From: Sphingomonas sanxanigenens DSM 19645 = NX02
GTDB lineage: Bacteria > Pseudomonadota > Alphaproteobacteria > Sphingomonadales > Sphingomonadaceae
Length of the DNA stretch: 64,000 nucleotides
Assembly: GCF_000512205.2 (NCBI RefSeq)
Contig: NZ_CP006644.1
Span: forward strand, 3,156,520 to 3,220,519
Reading direction: 5' to 3'
This document shows, piece by piece, positions 1 to 12,559 of this stretch (positions are counted from its first letter, which is position 1; each line of letters opens with the position of its first letter). The notes below the pieces were generated by a model, which saw only the letters and a list, made by a program, of their open reading frames with translations, made no database searches and had not been told where the DNA came from. Position numbers and translations under genes: made by a program.

Positions 1-1
1 T

Positions 2-229
2 ATCGGCCTTACCGTGTCGGATGCGGTCCGCATCCTGCTGACGCGCGTCGCAAAGGAAGGCGGCATGCCCGCCGGCCTGACAGCAGATACGGCGGCGCAC
101 GACGCCTGGTTCCGTGCCAAGGTTCAGGAGGCCCTGAACGATACGCGTCCAACCGCGCCGCATGCACAGGTCATGGATGAAGTGCAGGCGCTGATTGACA
201 GCAAGCGTCATGCCCAACCGAAAGCTTGA
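2..229 (+). CDS. RelB/DinJ-type antitoxin, 5' end outside window
   Basis: The visible C-terminal 75 codons begin in mid-gene with the residues IGLTVSDAVRILLTRVAKEG, the typical ribbon-helix-helix core of RelB/DinJ antitoxins. The GTG at 14 lies inside this conserved helix and is not the true start; the reading frame is open to the window edge. The family neutralises a partner mRNA interferase by direct binding and represses the shared promoter as a dimer. The stop lies inside the next gene, which encodes a RelE/ParE-like toxin, so this is the usual antitoxin-first pair. The promoter and the DNA-binding N-terminus are outside the window. Confidence 0.8.
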   Translation: MGLTVSDAVRILLTRVAKEGGMPAGLTADTAAHDAWFRAKVQEALNDTRPTAPHAQVMDEVQALIDSKRHAQPKA

Positions 230-494
230 GTGGCGGGAGACGGCGCGCGCCGATCTTCTGTCAATCATGGACTATATCTCGGACGATAATCCGGACGCGG
301 CACTCAAGCTGAAGGATGATCTCGACACCAGGATCGAGACCCTGCTCGATCGGCCCAAGCTCTATCAGGCTGGCCGCGTTGCAGGCACGCGAGAGATGTC
401 GATGCGACGAAGATATATCGTTGTGTATAAGGAAGACGAGACACAAGTGACGATCCTGCGCGTTCTTCATGCCGCGCAGCAATGGCCCCACTGA
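210..494 (+). CDS. RelE/ParE-family toxin
   Basis: A 94-residue protein starting MPNRKLEWRE with the RelE/ParE fold signature: an N-terminal strand, WRETARADLLSIMDYI helix, then a basic middle part (MSMRRRYIVVYK) and the C-terminal strand QVTILRVLHAAQQWP. Family members are either ribosome-dependent mRNA interferases (RelE) or gyrase poisons (ParE); the RVLHAAQQWP ending is the common RelE/ParE tail and does not separate the two. The ATG at 210 overlaps the antitoxin stop by 20 bases, implying translational coupling. A TTG at 195 is possible but unnecessary. Confidence 0.82.
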   Translation: MPNRKLEWRETARADLLSIMDYISDDNPDAALKLKDDLDTRIETLLDRPKLYQAGRVAGTREMSMRRRYIVVYKEDETQVTILRVLHAAQQWPH

Positions 495-538
495 ATCATC
501 GATCGATCAACATCGCCCCCAATATCGACACGACCGAT

Positions 539-560
539 GGGGCCCGATCAACCGGGCCCC
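539..560. terminator. Hairpin between convergent toxin and TonB receptor genes
   Basis: GGGGCCCG, loop ATCAAC, CGGGCCCC: an 8-bp perfect GC stem in the 75-bp gap between two convergent genes. There is no U-tract on either side, so it is at best a weak bidirectional terminator. Confidence 0.5.
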
Positions 561-569
561 CACCCCGGC

Positions 570-2816
570 TCAGAAGTTCAATGTCGCCCGAACGCCGCCA
601 TAACGCTCGAAATCGCGCGGAATATAGCTCTGTACCGCCTGGGCATTGCCCTGGTTTCCGAACGAGTTGGTGACGTTGAAGAAATAGTGCTTGTCGAACA
701 GGTTGTTGACGAACGCAACCACCTCCCACTTACGGTCGGGATCGCGGACGCCGGCGGAAATGTTCATGATCCCATAGCCCTTCTGGATGCTTTCGGGATC
801 ATTGTTGATGTTGAAGTTGATCTTGCTCTGATAGGAATAGGCGAACTGCAACACGCCATCGAGACTGTCGGTCAGTGAGGGCGTATAGTCGCCGTTCAGG
901 GTCAGCTTCCATTCGGGCGCCTGCGCGGGGCGGAAGCCCTTGAGGTCCTGCCGCGCCGGGCTGCCGGTGCAGCCCTGCGCCGCCGTCTGCCCCGGATAGC
1001 ATTGCGAGAACGGGAAGGACCGGATCTTGGCGTCCGCATAGGTCACGCCGCCGCCGACGTTCAGGTCCGGCGAGAAGCGCACCGAGCCTTCCACCTCGAT
1101 GCCGCGCGTGCGCAGCTTGCCGACATTGGCGAGGCGGAAATTGCTGGTGCCGTCTGACAAGGTCTCGATGCCCTGCGCCTGGAAATCGTCGAAGGTGGTG
1201 GTGAACAGGGTTGCGTTCAGCGTCACCCGGCGATCGAGGAATTGCGACTTGATGCCGAGCTGCCAATCCTCCGAATCCTCGGGCTGCACCGGCACCAACC
1301 GGGTGGCGTTGAAGCCCGTGCCGATATCATAGGCCGCGCCCTTGTGGCCGGTGGCATAGGTGAAGAAGGCCATCACGTCGGGCGCCAGCCGCTGCTGGAT
1401 GCCCGCTCTGTAGGTCTCGTACGATTCCGAACTGTCGCCCTCGAAATAGGTCGAGGCGAGGCGATCGTCGAACGTCACGTCGATCTTGTTCCTGCCGATG
1501 CGCAGGCCGCCGATCAGCGTCGTGCCGTCGAGGATGTCATATTCGATCTGGCCGAAACCGGCATATTGCTTGGTGCCGTTGGTGCCAAACCAGTCCGCCT
1601 GCGAGAAGAAGGGCCCACGGATGAAGTCGCGCGACAGGTTCAGGTTCGAATAGAACAGCCCGAAGGTGTAGCGGAGCGCGGTGCCGCCCGGCGAGACCAG
1701 CCGGAATTCCTGCGAGAAGGTGTCGACGTCGAAGGTACCGAACTGGCGGTTGTCGAGCGCGGCGATCGCGGACTCGTCCTGATCGAGAATGTCGAACTGC
1801 TTGAACTGGTCCCACGCGGTGATCGACACCAGCGAGGCGAAGCCGGCATCCCATGAAACCTTCAGCGACTGCGAGAAGTCGCTATAGTCGGTACCCGAAG
1901 TGACGTCGTTGACGACATCGGTATTGTTCTCGCCGAAGGTCACGCCCGGCGCGAACACCGCGGGGCCATAGGCCGGGTTGCCGCGCAGCCGGGCGGCGGG
2001 CGAGACGCGAGCGAACGGCCGACCGATCGTGGTGCTGCCGTCGATATAGCCGAGTTGCGCCACCAGGTTCAGCGTGTCGGTGGGATCCCACACCAGCTTG
2101 CCGCGCACCGAGAAGATCTCGCGCCCGTTGATCTTGTCGCCGTTGAACAGGTTGCGGACATTGCCCTCGAACTTGTTGTAGTTGGCGCTGACGCGGAAGC
2201 CGAGCGTCGGCGTCAGCGGGCCAGACAGCGCGGCGTTGACGCCATATTCATCGTCGGTCGTCACGATGCCGCCGATCCGGCCGCTGAGCGTCGCCGATGG
2301 CCCCTGAGTCACGATGTTGACGAGGCCGGCGGAGGCGGCGCGGCCGTAGAGTGTGCTCTGCGGTCCGCGCAGCACCTCGATCCGTTCGATGTCCGACAGG
2401 TCGGCGAAGGCGCGCGCCAGGAACTGCACCGGCACATCGTCGATCTGCACCGCCACGCTGGGTTCGACGCTCGGCGAGAAAGCGAAAGTGCCGATACCGC
2501 GGATCGAGATCGACGCGTTGACCGGATGCTCCGCGGGTCGGATCAGCAGCGATGGCGCCGCGCGGGTGAGTTCGGAAAATTCGCGGATGCCCTGCGATTC
2601 CAGCGCCTCGCCGCCGATCACCTGCACGGCGAGCGGAATGTCCTGAACCCGCTCCTCGCGCTTCTGCGCGGTGACGACGATGTCGTCACTGGTGGGCGAA
2701 GGCTGGTCGGCGGCGGCCGGTGCGGCCTGCTGCGCATGCGCCTGGCCGGTGGCGGCGCAGGCCAGCCCCGCGGCGATCAGGACGCGCGACAAGGCAGTAC
2801 CATTGCGGAACTTCAT
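570..2816 (-). CDS. TonB-dependent outer-membrane receptor
   Basis: About 748 residues. The start at 2816 (MKFRNGTALSRV) is preceded by a GGGAGG ribosome site; a longer frame to 2843 lacks one. A signal peptide ending near AQAHAQQ is followed by a TonB-box region (DDIVVTAQKREERVQDIP), then a plug domain (SELTRAAPSLLIRPAE, SIRGIGTF, RIEVLRGPQSTLYG), then a long beta-barrel ending in the aromatic residue F (RYGGVRATLNF). These receptors import large substrates through the outer membrane using TonB energy. Its place beside KduI, GH105 and GH2 genes suggests uptake of pectin-derived oligosaccharides rather than iron, but the substrate is inferred from context only. Two probable GntR operator copies lie 86 and 140 bases upstream. 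Confidence 0.93.
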   Translation of the reverse strand: MKFRNGTALSRVLIAAGLACAATGQAHAQQAAPAAADQPSPTSDDIVVTAQKREERVQDIPLAVQVIGGEALESQGIREFSELTRAAPSLLIRPAEHPVNASISIRGIGTFAFSPSVEPSVAVQIDDVPVQFLARAFADLSDIERIEVLRGPQSTLYGRAASAGLVNIVTQGPSATLSGRIGGIVTTDDEYGVNAALSGPLTPTLGFRVSANYNKFEGNVRNLFNGDKINGREIFSVRGKLVWDPTDTLNLVAQLGYIDGSTTIGRPFARVSPAARLRGNPAYGPAVFAPGVTFGENNTDVVNDVTSGTDYSDFSQSLKVSWDAGFASLVSITAWDQFKQFDILDQDESAIAALDNRQFGTFDVDTFSQEFRLVSPGGTALRYTFGLFYSNLNLSRDFIRGPFFSQADWFGTNGTKQYAGFGQIEYDILDGTTLIGGLRIGRNKIDVTFDDRLASTYFEGDSSESYETYRAGIQQRLAPDVMAFFTYATGHKGAAYDIGTGFNATRLVPVQPEDSEDWQLGIKSQFLDRRVTLNATLFTTTFDDFQAQGIETLSDGTSNFRLANVGKLRTRGIEVEGSVRFSPDLNVGGGVTYADAKIRSFPFSQCYPGQTAAQGCTGSPARQDLKGFRPAQAPEWKLTLNGDYTPSLTDSLDGVLQFAYSYQSKINFNINNDPESIQKGYGIMNISAGVRDPDRKWEVVAFVNNLFDKHYFFNVTNSFGNQGNAQAVQSYIPRDFERYGGVRATLNF

Positions 2817-2901
2817 AAATCCTCCCCAATCCGTGCTGTGCAAGCGAGTCTTTCGACTTCTACGGATCGGGATTTAGCCGATTTGGCGGGGATGGCAAGA
2901 G

Positions 2902-2966
2902 TTATATGATAAATATGGCGCGTGGTACCTGCCGACCGGGCCAATGGAGCTTGATTGATATGATAA
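2902..2966. promoter_or_regulatory. Two candidate GntR/FCD operator copies upstream of the TonB receptor
   Basis: TTATATGATAA at 2902-2912 is a perfect inverted half-site pair around a 3-base centre. TGATATGATAA at 2956-2966 is a near copy. Both fit the TNNT-N3-ANNA layout of FadR-type GntR operators, and related copies lie at 5226-5236 and 6051-6061 in the same locus. The regulator at 5278-6057 is the obvious candidate; binding is inference. Confidence 0.45.
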
Positions 2967-3054
2967 CATTTGAGGAAGCCCTACCTGAGCTTTGCCGGGC
3001 CAGTCCATGAAGGCCGCGCACTCGGATGCGCGAATGCGGCAGGCGCTCAGCTTC

Positions 3055-3891
3055 TCAACAAAGCTGGCAGATATCCTTCACATCCATGTCGTTATAATCC
3101 AGATTCTCCCCCGCCATCGCCCAGATGAAGCTGTAGGCACGCGTGCCGGCGCCCATGTGGACCGACCAGGGCGGTGAGATCACGACATCCTCATTGCCCA
3201 TCACGATGTGGCGCAGCGCCTCGGGCTTGCCCATGTAGTGGAAGACCCGGCCGTCCTGCGGCAGGTCGAAATAGAGATAGATTTCGGAGCGCCGCTCATG
3301 GACGTGCGGCGGCATCGTGTTCCAGACGCTGCCGGGCTCGAGGATGGTCATGCCCAGGCAGATCGACGCGCTCTCGCAGGTGTGCGGCAGGATGAGCTGG
3401 TAGATCTTGCGCGCGTTGGAGGTCGCGCGTTCGCCGCGCTCCATCGGCGTGACCTCCGACAGCGTCAGCTTGCGCAACGGAAAGGCGCGATGCGCCGGCA
3501 CGCTCAGCAGATAATAGCGCGCCCCCTCGCCGGAAAAGCGCACGTCGGCCGAGCCCATCGGCACATAGAGCGCATCGCGCGGCGCGAGATCGAACCGCGT
3601 GCCATCCACCTCGACCACGCCCGCGCCGGCGCCGATATTGACCATCGCCAGTTCGCGCCGTTCGAGCAGCGGATGCCCGGCCGCACTTTCGGGCTCGGTC
3701 TGCGCGGGCAGCGCCAGCGGCCCCGCCCCCGGCACCGCACCGCCGATGATGAAGCGCTCGCCATGCGAATAGGTCAGCACCAGCTCGCCCTCGCGGAACA
3801 GCCCGCTGACGAGGTGCCGGTCACGCAGATCCTCGTTCGACGCGCCGTCCATCATGTCCGGATGCGTCGCGTAATAGGTTTTCTCGAACAA
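3055..3891 (-). CDS. kduI: 5-dehydro-4-deoxy-D-glucuronate isomerase KduI
   Basis: A 278-residue protein, the normal KduI length. The four zinc ligands of this cupin-like isomerase are present as His196, His198, Glu203 (in [15 protein letters not shown]) and His245 (in PPWSVHMG). It converts 4-deoxy-L-threo-5-hexosulose uronate, the unsaturated uronic acid released by lyases and GH105 enzymes, to 2-keto-3-deoxygluconate precursor (DKII) in the cytoplasm. No signal peptide. It lies 26 bases downstream of the GH105 gene on the same strand and is probably co-transcribed. The next pathway enzyme (KduD) is not in the window. Confidence 0.96.
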   Translation of the reverse strand: MFEKTYYATHPDMMDGASNEDLRDRHLVSGLFREGELVLTYSHGERFIIGGAVPGAGPLALPAQTEPESAAGHPLLERRELAMVNIGAGAGVVEVDGTRFDLAPRDALYVPMGSADVRFSGEGARYYLLSVPAHRAFPLRKLTLSEVTPMERGERATSNARKIYQLILPHTCESASICLGMTILEPGSVWNTMPPHVHERRSEIYLYFDLPQDGRVFHYMGKPEALRHIVMGNEDVVISPPWSVHMGAGTRAYSFIWAMAGENLDYNDMDVKDICQLC

Positions 3892-3917
3892 GGCTGGTCC
3901 CCCGTGGATGGTTCAGA

Positions 3918-5069
3918 TCAGAGCGCAGCGATGGCGGTGGCGGCGAGCAGGAAGGCGCCGGTGCCATAATATTGGGTGTCGGCCGCGCGCACCTTCTCGG
4001 GCCGGTCGCTCACCTGCTGCACCCAGCCGAGCCGGCCGTCGGGCTGGATCGCGCGCGTCAGCGCATCCCAGCCGCGCCGCGCGACCGGTTCATAGGTCGC
4101 ACGGTCGAGCAGCCCCGCCTCGATCCCCCAGGCGATGCCATAGGTGTAGAAGGCGGTGCCGCTCGATTCCGGCGGCGACTTCTCGGGCGCCAGCAGCGAC
4201 GGCGCCCAATAGCCGTCCGGTTTCTGCACCGCGCGGATGCGCGCCGCCATTTCGAGGAACAACGCCTCCATGCGCACGCGATCGGCGCTGCCCTTCTCCA
4301 GCAGCGGGATGATCCGCGGCATGCTCGCGAACACCCAGCCATTGCCGCGGCTCCAGAACTGCTTGCGCGCCTGCTTGTCGCGGCGCTCGAAGAAGCGGCT
4401 GTCGCGGTAGAAGAGACGCTCGGCGGGGTCGTAGAGGAAGTCGGTGGTCGCCCAATATTCGCGCATCGCATAATCGCGGTAGCGCGCGTCGCCGGTCTGG
4501 CGCGAAAGCTCGATCATAGCGGGCGGCGCCATGAACAGCGCGTCGCACCAGCACCAGCGCTTGAGGCATTCGGTGTCGTCATAGCCCGAGGGCGGCTGGT
4601 AGAAGGCCAATGTCACCCGCGGCGGATTGGCGACGATGTAGTCGAACGCCTTGCGCGTCGGCGCGCTGGCGGCCTCGCCCGCGCCGTTCCTCGCGGCCCA
4701 CAAATAGCTCTGCGTGATGACGAGGTCATCGGCATGGAACGGCCGCCGCGCCGGCTGCCATTCGTTGCGGGCGCCCATGTCGAGGATCGCCTTGGCGATG
4801 TCCGGCGATCTGTCGGCATCCGCCAGCGCGGTCATGCCGATCCAAAACACCGCCTGCTCCCAGGCGCGCGGATTCTTCGTTTCGGTGGTCGCGCGCGAGA
4901 CCTTCTTCGCGCCCTCCATATGCTGGAGTTGCCACCGGGCGAGATCGCGCGCGATCGCGATCGGATCGCGCTGGCCGGCGGCGGTTGCCGCGACGGGCGC
5001 CTGCGCGGCGATCGGCGCCACGATGCTCAGCAACGGCAGGGCAGCTAGGGCAACAATCCAACGCAACAT
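3918..5069 (-). CDS. GH105 unsaturated rhamnogalacturonyl/uronyl hydrolase
   Basis: A 383-residue protein with an N-terminal signal peptide (MLRWIVALAALPLLSIVAPI, cleavage near AAQA), so periplasmic. The body matches the GH105 (alpha/alpha)6 barrel (YteR/YesR type): WQLQHMEGAKK, WEQAVFWIGMTALAD, and the motif WCWCDALFMAPPAMIELS with the catalytic aspartate at about residue 176; later WSRGNGWVFASMPRII and GTAFYTYGIAWGIEAGLL. The family hydrates the 4,5-double bond of unsaturated galacturonate or glucuronate at the non-reducing end and releases the sugar next to it. The product is the KduI substrate, and the kduI gene follows directly. Exact uronic acid preference cannot be read from the sequence. 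Confidence 0.92.
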   Translation of the reverse strand: MLRWIVALAALPLLSIVAPIAAQAPVAATAAGQRDPIAIARDLARWQLQHMEGAKKVSRATTETKNPRAWEQAVFWIGMTALADADRSPDIAKAILDMGARNEWQPARRPFHADDLVITQSYLWAARNGAGEAASAPTRKAFDYIVANPPRVTLAFYQPPSGYDDTECLKRWCWCDALFMAPPAMIELSRQTGDARYRDYAMREYWATTDFLYDPAERLFYRDSRFFERRDKQARKQFWSRGNGWVFASMPRIIPLLEKGSADRVRMEALFLEMAARIRAVQKPDGYWAPSLLAPEKSPPESSGTAFYTYGIAWGIEAGLLDRATYEPVARRGWDALTRAIQPDGRLGWVQQVSDRPEKVRAADTQYYGTGAFLLAATAIAAL

Positions 5070-5225
5070 CAGGCCGGCTCCTCAATCTTCTCAATCTGCT
5101 GGCGGTTGTGCCGGGAAAGGCGCGAAGACCGGGGACGCCGCGTTGCGCAGCGCCCGGCAATGCGCGCGGCCGAAAATCGCCGATCCAGAATCCCTCTCCC
5201 TCGGCCGATCAACGGCCCCGGAAAG

Positions 5226-5236
5226 TTATCCTACAA
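5226..5236. promoter_or_regulatory. Candidate GntR operator upstream of GH105-kduI
   Basis: TTATCCTACAA is an imperfect inverted half-site pair (TTAT/ACAA) around a 3-base centre, lying in the 208-bp gap between the gntR stop and the GH105 start, 157 bases upstream of the latter. It resembles the copies at 2902, 2956 and 6051. Single short site, so chance occurrence is possible. Confidence 0.35.
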
Positions 5237-5277
5237 GTTTGGCGGCCATGGTCAATCGCCTTGCCGCCTCGATCGCC

Positions 5278-6057
5278 TCATGGCTGCGGCTCGCGCACCC
5301 GCACCCGCGCGCTCAAGGTCGAATGGCGGGTCAGGCTTTCCTGCATGTGGCGGCGCGCCGCCTCCCGCGCCTTCGCCGCATCCATCCGCACGATCGCATC
5401 GACGATCGCCTCATGCTCATCCTGCACGCGATCGGCATAGGCGTGGTGCGCAGCAACCGGCTGGTCGCGCAGATAAAGGTTGCGCGGCGGCACGAGGCGC
5501 AGCCCCAGGAAATCGACGAAGCGGACGAAATAGTCATTCTGGCTGGCGCGGGCGATGGCGAGGTGAAATGCCGAATCGGCCTTGGCCGCGGCAGCGGGAT
5601 CGTCGCGCCGTTCGTTCATGTCGAACAACGCCTCCTGGATCGCACCGATATCCGCGGTCGTCCGGCGCGAGGCGGCGAGCCCCGCCATCTCGGTTTCCAC
5701 CGCCAGCCGCATCTCGAGGAGCTTGATGACGTCGGCCAGTTCGGCAAGTTCGTCGCGGGTCACCTGGAACGCGCGCAGTTCGGGCGCATCGGCGACGTAG
5801 ACGCCCGAACCCTGCCGCGAAATGGTCAGGCCCTGTGCGGCCAGCCGTGCCACCGCCTCACGCACGACGGTGCGGCTGACATTCTCGTCGAGCGCGATGT
5901 CCTTCTGCGTCGGCAACCGGCTACCGGGTGCCAATTCGCCCGAACGGATGCGTGCCTCGATCCGGCCGTACAGCGCGTCCGTCAAAGACGATTGCCGCGC
6001 GGCTTCCTCTCCCCTACCCATATCGCCGCTTCTAGCACCGCCAGCGCGACTTGTCAT
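5278..6057 (-). CDS. GntR-family (FadR/FCD) transcriptional regulator
   Basis: About 259 residues. The N-terminal winged helix is LTDALYGRIEARIRSGELAP through SRTVVREAVARLAAQGLTIS and RQGSGVYV; the C-terminal FCD ligand-binding helical domain follows, with ELADVIKLLEMRLAVETEMA and the metal/ligand-site region DSAFHLAIARASQN and HEAIVDAIVRMDA. The start at 6057 is chosen because GGAG precedes it by six bases; an ATG at 6069 has no site. FCD regulators of this kind usually sense sugar acids. It lies between the GH105-kduI operon and the divergent beta-galactosidase operon, and a candidate operator overlaps its own start codon, which suggests autoregulation and control of the whole locus. Confidence 0.9.
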   Translation of the reverse strand: MTSRAGGARSGDMGRGEEAARQSSLTDALYGRIEARIRSGELAPGSRLPTQKDIALDENVSRTVVREAVARLAAQGLTISRQGSGVYVADAPELRAFQVTRDELAELADVIKLLEMRLAVETEMAGLAASRRTTADIGAIQEALFDMNERRDDPAAAAKADSAFHLAIARASQNDYFVRFVDFLGLRLVPPRNLYLRDQPVAAHHAYADRVQDEHEAIVDAIVRMDAAKAREAARRHMQESLTRHSTLSARVRVREPQP

Positions 6058-6061
6058 ATCA
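6051..6061. promoter_or_regulatory. Candidate GntR operator at the gntR start and GH2 promoter
   Basis: TTGTCATATCA (TTGT/ATCA around a 3-base centre) overlaps the gntR start codon and lies about 85 bases upstream of the divergent GH2 gene. It shares the GATATGA core with the copies upstream of the TonB receptor. A separate inverted repeat, CCATTGG at 6066-6072 and CCAATGG at 6090-6096, flanks the same intergenic promoter region. Confidence 0.4.
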
Positions 6062-6076
6062 ATCTCCATTGGCTAG

Positions 6077-10329
<4,253 letters not shown>

Positions 10330-10352
10330 TTTTCCTGCGCAGGAGACCGTCG

Positions 10353-11615
10353 ATGGACCGTCGTCACTTCCTTGGTTCCGCGCTCGCCGCCGGCGCGCTT
10401 GTGCCCGCCGCGCAGGCCGCATCCGCCGCCCCCCCTGCCCCGCGCGCCGGCGCGAAGGATGATCGCGCCTATATGGTCGATCTGCTGCGGCAGATGGCGG
10501 TGCCGATCCTCGAACCGATGTCGCAGGGCCGCCTGCAGGCGGCGTTCAAGCCCGAACTCAGCCCCACCTGGGACGGCCGCGATCCGAAGGTTTCCTATCT
10601 GGAGGCGTTCGGCCGGCTGATTTCGGGCATCGCCCCGTGGCTGGCGCTGCCCGACGATGCGACGCCCGAAGGCCGGTTGCGCGCGACGCTGCGCCAGCAG
10701 GCGCTCGCGGCCTATGCCCATTCGGTCGATCCGCAAAGCCCCGACTATCTGCAATGGCATATCTACGGCCAGCCGCTGGTGGATTCCGCCTATTTCACCA
10801 ACGCGTTTCTGCGCGCCCCCAGGCAATTGTGGGGCCCGCTGGACGCGACGACGAAGAAGCGCGTGGTGGAGGAGATCAAGGGGCTGCGCCGCGTCTCCCC
10901 GCCCTATACCAACTGGCTGCTGTTCGCGGCGATGAACGAGGCCTTCCTGCTCTCGATCGGCGAGGACTGGGATCCGGTGCGGCTCGATCTGGCGATCCGC
11001 AAGGTCAACGAATGGTATGTGGGGGACGGCTGGTATGCCGATGGCCCGCGCTTCCACTTCGACCATTACGGATCCTATGTGATCCACCCGATGCTCGTCG
11101 AAATCCTCGAAGTGCTGGCGGCGACCAAGGCGCGCTTCAACAGCCTCGACGCCAGGGCGCTGCTCGATCAGGCCTATAAGCGGATGCAGCGCTATGGCGA
11201 GCATCTGGAGCGGCTGATCGGGCCCGACGGCGCCTATGCGCCGATCGGCCGGTCGCTCACCTATCGCACCGCTGTGTTCCAGCCGCTCGGGCTGCTGGCG
11301 TGGCGCAAGCGGCTGCCCGCCGCGCTGCCCGAAGGACAGGTGCGCGCCGCCACGCTCGCCGCGCAGCGCGCGGTGTTCCGCCACCCGAGCAATTTCGACG
11401 CCAAGGGCTATATGACGATCGGCTTCACCGGCCATCAGCCCAAGCTTGGCGATTGGTATTCGAACGCCGGCAGCATGTATATCGCTTCCGAAAGCCTGAT
11501 CGCGCTCGGTCTCTCCGCCGATGACAGCTATTGGACGTCGCCGGCCTTGCCCTGGACCAGCAAGAAGGCGTTCGCAGGCGAGGAATTCCCCAAGGATTAC
11601 TACGTCGAATATTGA
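10353..11615 (+). CDS. DUF2264-family protein with Tat signal
   Basis: 420 residues. The N-terminus MDRRHFLGSALAAGALVPAAQA is a twin-arginine signal (RRHFLG), so it is exported folded. The remainder fits DUF2264, an (alpha/alpha) barrel-like family: YMVDLLRQMAVPILEP, WDGRDPKVSYLEAFGRLISGIAPWL, NNWLLFAAMNEAFLL-like helix, WYVGDGWYADGPRFHFDHYGSYVIHPML, IGRSLTYRTA, and SNAGSMYIASESLIALGL. Some relatives have been linked to uronic-acid glycosidase activity (GH154-type beta-glucuronidase); I recall that link only tentatively. Third gene of the GH2 operon, 23 bases after DUF4861, with AGGAG upstream. Its last 16 bases overlap the convergent XRE gene. Confidence 0.82.
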   Translation: MDRRHFLGSALAAGALVPAAQAASAAPPAPRAGAKDDRAYMVDLLRQMAVPILEPMSQGRLQAAFKPELSPTWDGRDPKVSYLEAFGRLISGIAPWLALPDDATPEGRLRATLRQQALAAYAHSVDPQSPDYLQWHIYGQPLVDSAYFTNAFLRAPRQLWGPLDATTKKRVVEEIKGLRRVSPPYTNWLLFAAMNEAFLLSIGEDWDPVRLDLAIRKVNEWYVGDGWYADGPRFHFDHYGSYVIHPMLVEILEVLAATKARFNSLDARALLDQAYKRMQRYGEHLERLIGPDGAYAPIGRSLTYRTAVFQPLGLLAWRKRLPAALPEGQVRAATLAAQRAVFRHPSNFDAKGYMTIGFTGHQPKLGDWYSNAGSMYIASESLIALGLSADDSYWTSPALPWTSKKAFAGEEFPKDYYVEY

Positions 11616-12463
11616 TCGCCGGAGCGGGGGCCGGAGCCGGCGCTGTCGCGCGACGCGATGAGCGCGCGGATGGCATCCGCCGCCGCCGGCGTCGCCGGGT
11701 TGTAGACGACCATGCCCAGATCGGGCCGGCCATCGACCGCGAACGCCGAGAATTCCAGTTCGACCAGCCCGAGTTCGGGGTGGCGAAGCCGCTTCACGCC
11801 CTCGCCCTGCCCAACCACGTCATTCTCGCGCCACAGCGCCGCGAATTCGGGGCTGGCCTGCGACAATTCCGCCACGAGTTGCGTCGTTTCCGCGCCCGCG
11901 CGCGCGGCGTCCGCCCGGAATGCGGCGACGACATAGCGCGCGACGCCAAGCCAATCGTCCTGCGCCTCGCGTACCCGTGCATTGCCGAAGATCCGCCGCA
12001 AGACGTTGCGCTGCTCGCGCGGCAGGCTGCCATAATCGGTCAGCATGATCGCCGCAGCGCGGTTCCACGCCACCACATCCCAGGTCGCGGTCTTGATGAT
12101 CGCGGGGCTGACCGGCAGCGCGTCCAGCACCCGCTGCAGCCGCGGCGTCACCCCGTCGCTGCCGCGATAGCGCGTCTCGGGCGGGCGGCCGAGGCCGAGC
12201 AGGAACAGATGCTCGCGCTCCGCATCGGTGAGCATCAGCCCCGCCGCCAGCCGATCGAGCACGCCCGCGGAGGGCGCCCCGCCCCGCCCCTGCTCAAGCC
12301 AGGTATACCAGGTCGGGCTGATGTTCGATCGCTGCGCGACCTCTTCGCGGCGCAGCCCCGGCGTGCGCCGGCGCCCGCTGACGAAGCCGAGTGCGGCGGG
12401 GTCGAGCCGCGCGCGCCGGTCCCTCAGGAAACTGCCGAGGCTATCGGCGGCATCGTGTCGCAT
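11600..12463 (-). CDS. XRE-family regulator with MmyB-like ligand domain
   Basis: About 287 residues. The N-terminal helix-turn-helix has the actinomycete/proteobacterial MmyB layout: LGSFLRDRRARLDP, RRRTPGLRREEVAQRSNISPTWYTWLEQGR. The C-terminal half (WDVVAWNRAAAIMLTDYGSLP, FRADAARAGAETTQLVAELS, HPELGLVELEFSAF) is the MmyB-like ligand-binding domain, which has a PAS-like fold. The start at 12463 is preferred: a TATAAT box on this strand at 12480-12485 would overlap the longer start at 12481, while AGGA precedes 12463. It lies divergent from the epimerase-like gene at 12560, which is its most likely target. Confidence 0.88.
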   Translation of the reverse strand: MRHDAADSLGSFLRDRRARLDPAALGFVSGRRRTPGLRREEVAQRSNISPTWYTWLEQGRGGAPSAGVLDRLAAGLMLTDAEREHLFLLGLGRPPETRYRGSDGVTPRLQRVLDALPVSPAIIKTATWDVVAWNRAAAIMLTDYGSLPREQRNVLRRIFGNARVREAQDDWLGVARYVVAAFRADAARAGAETTQLVAELSQASPEFAALWRENDVVGQGEGVKRLRHPELGLVELEFSAFAVDGRPDLGMVVYNPATPAAADAIRALIASRDSAGSGPRSGDQYST

Positions 12464-12479
12464 CGCCATCCTGTTGCTC

Positions 12480-12508
12480 ATTATACCATGATAATATCAC
12501 TACTTTAA
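12480..12508 (-). promoter_or_regulatory. Promoter of the XRE gene with operator-like palindrome
   Basis: On the minus strand, TTAAAG (12503-12508), 17 bases, TATAAT (12480-12485) reads as a sigma-70 promoter. The perfect palindrome TGATAATATCA (12489-12499) sits inside the spacer, where a bound repressor would block polymerase. A second imperfect palindrome, CTGTTGC-GAT-GCGACAG, at 12515-12531 faces the epimerase-like gene. Confidence 0.5.
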
Positions 12509-12559
12509 CAGGATCTGTTGCGATGCGACAGTCGCTTTCGACATCAACGGAGACTGTTC

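Noticed and set aside
570-2816. Iron-siderophore receptor
   Set aside because: The receptor fold alone does not tell substrate, but its neighbours are all carbohydrate genes and there is no Fur box or siderophore gene.
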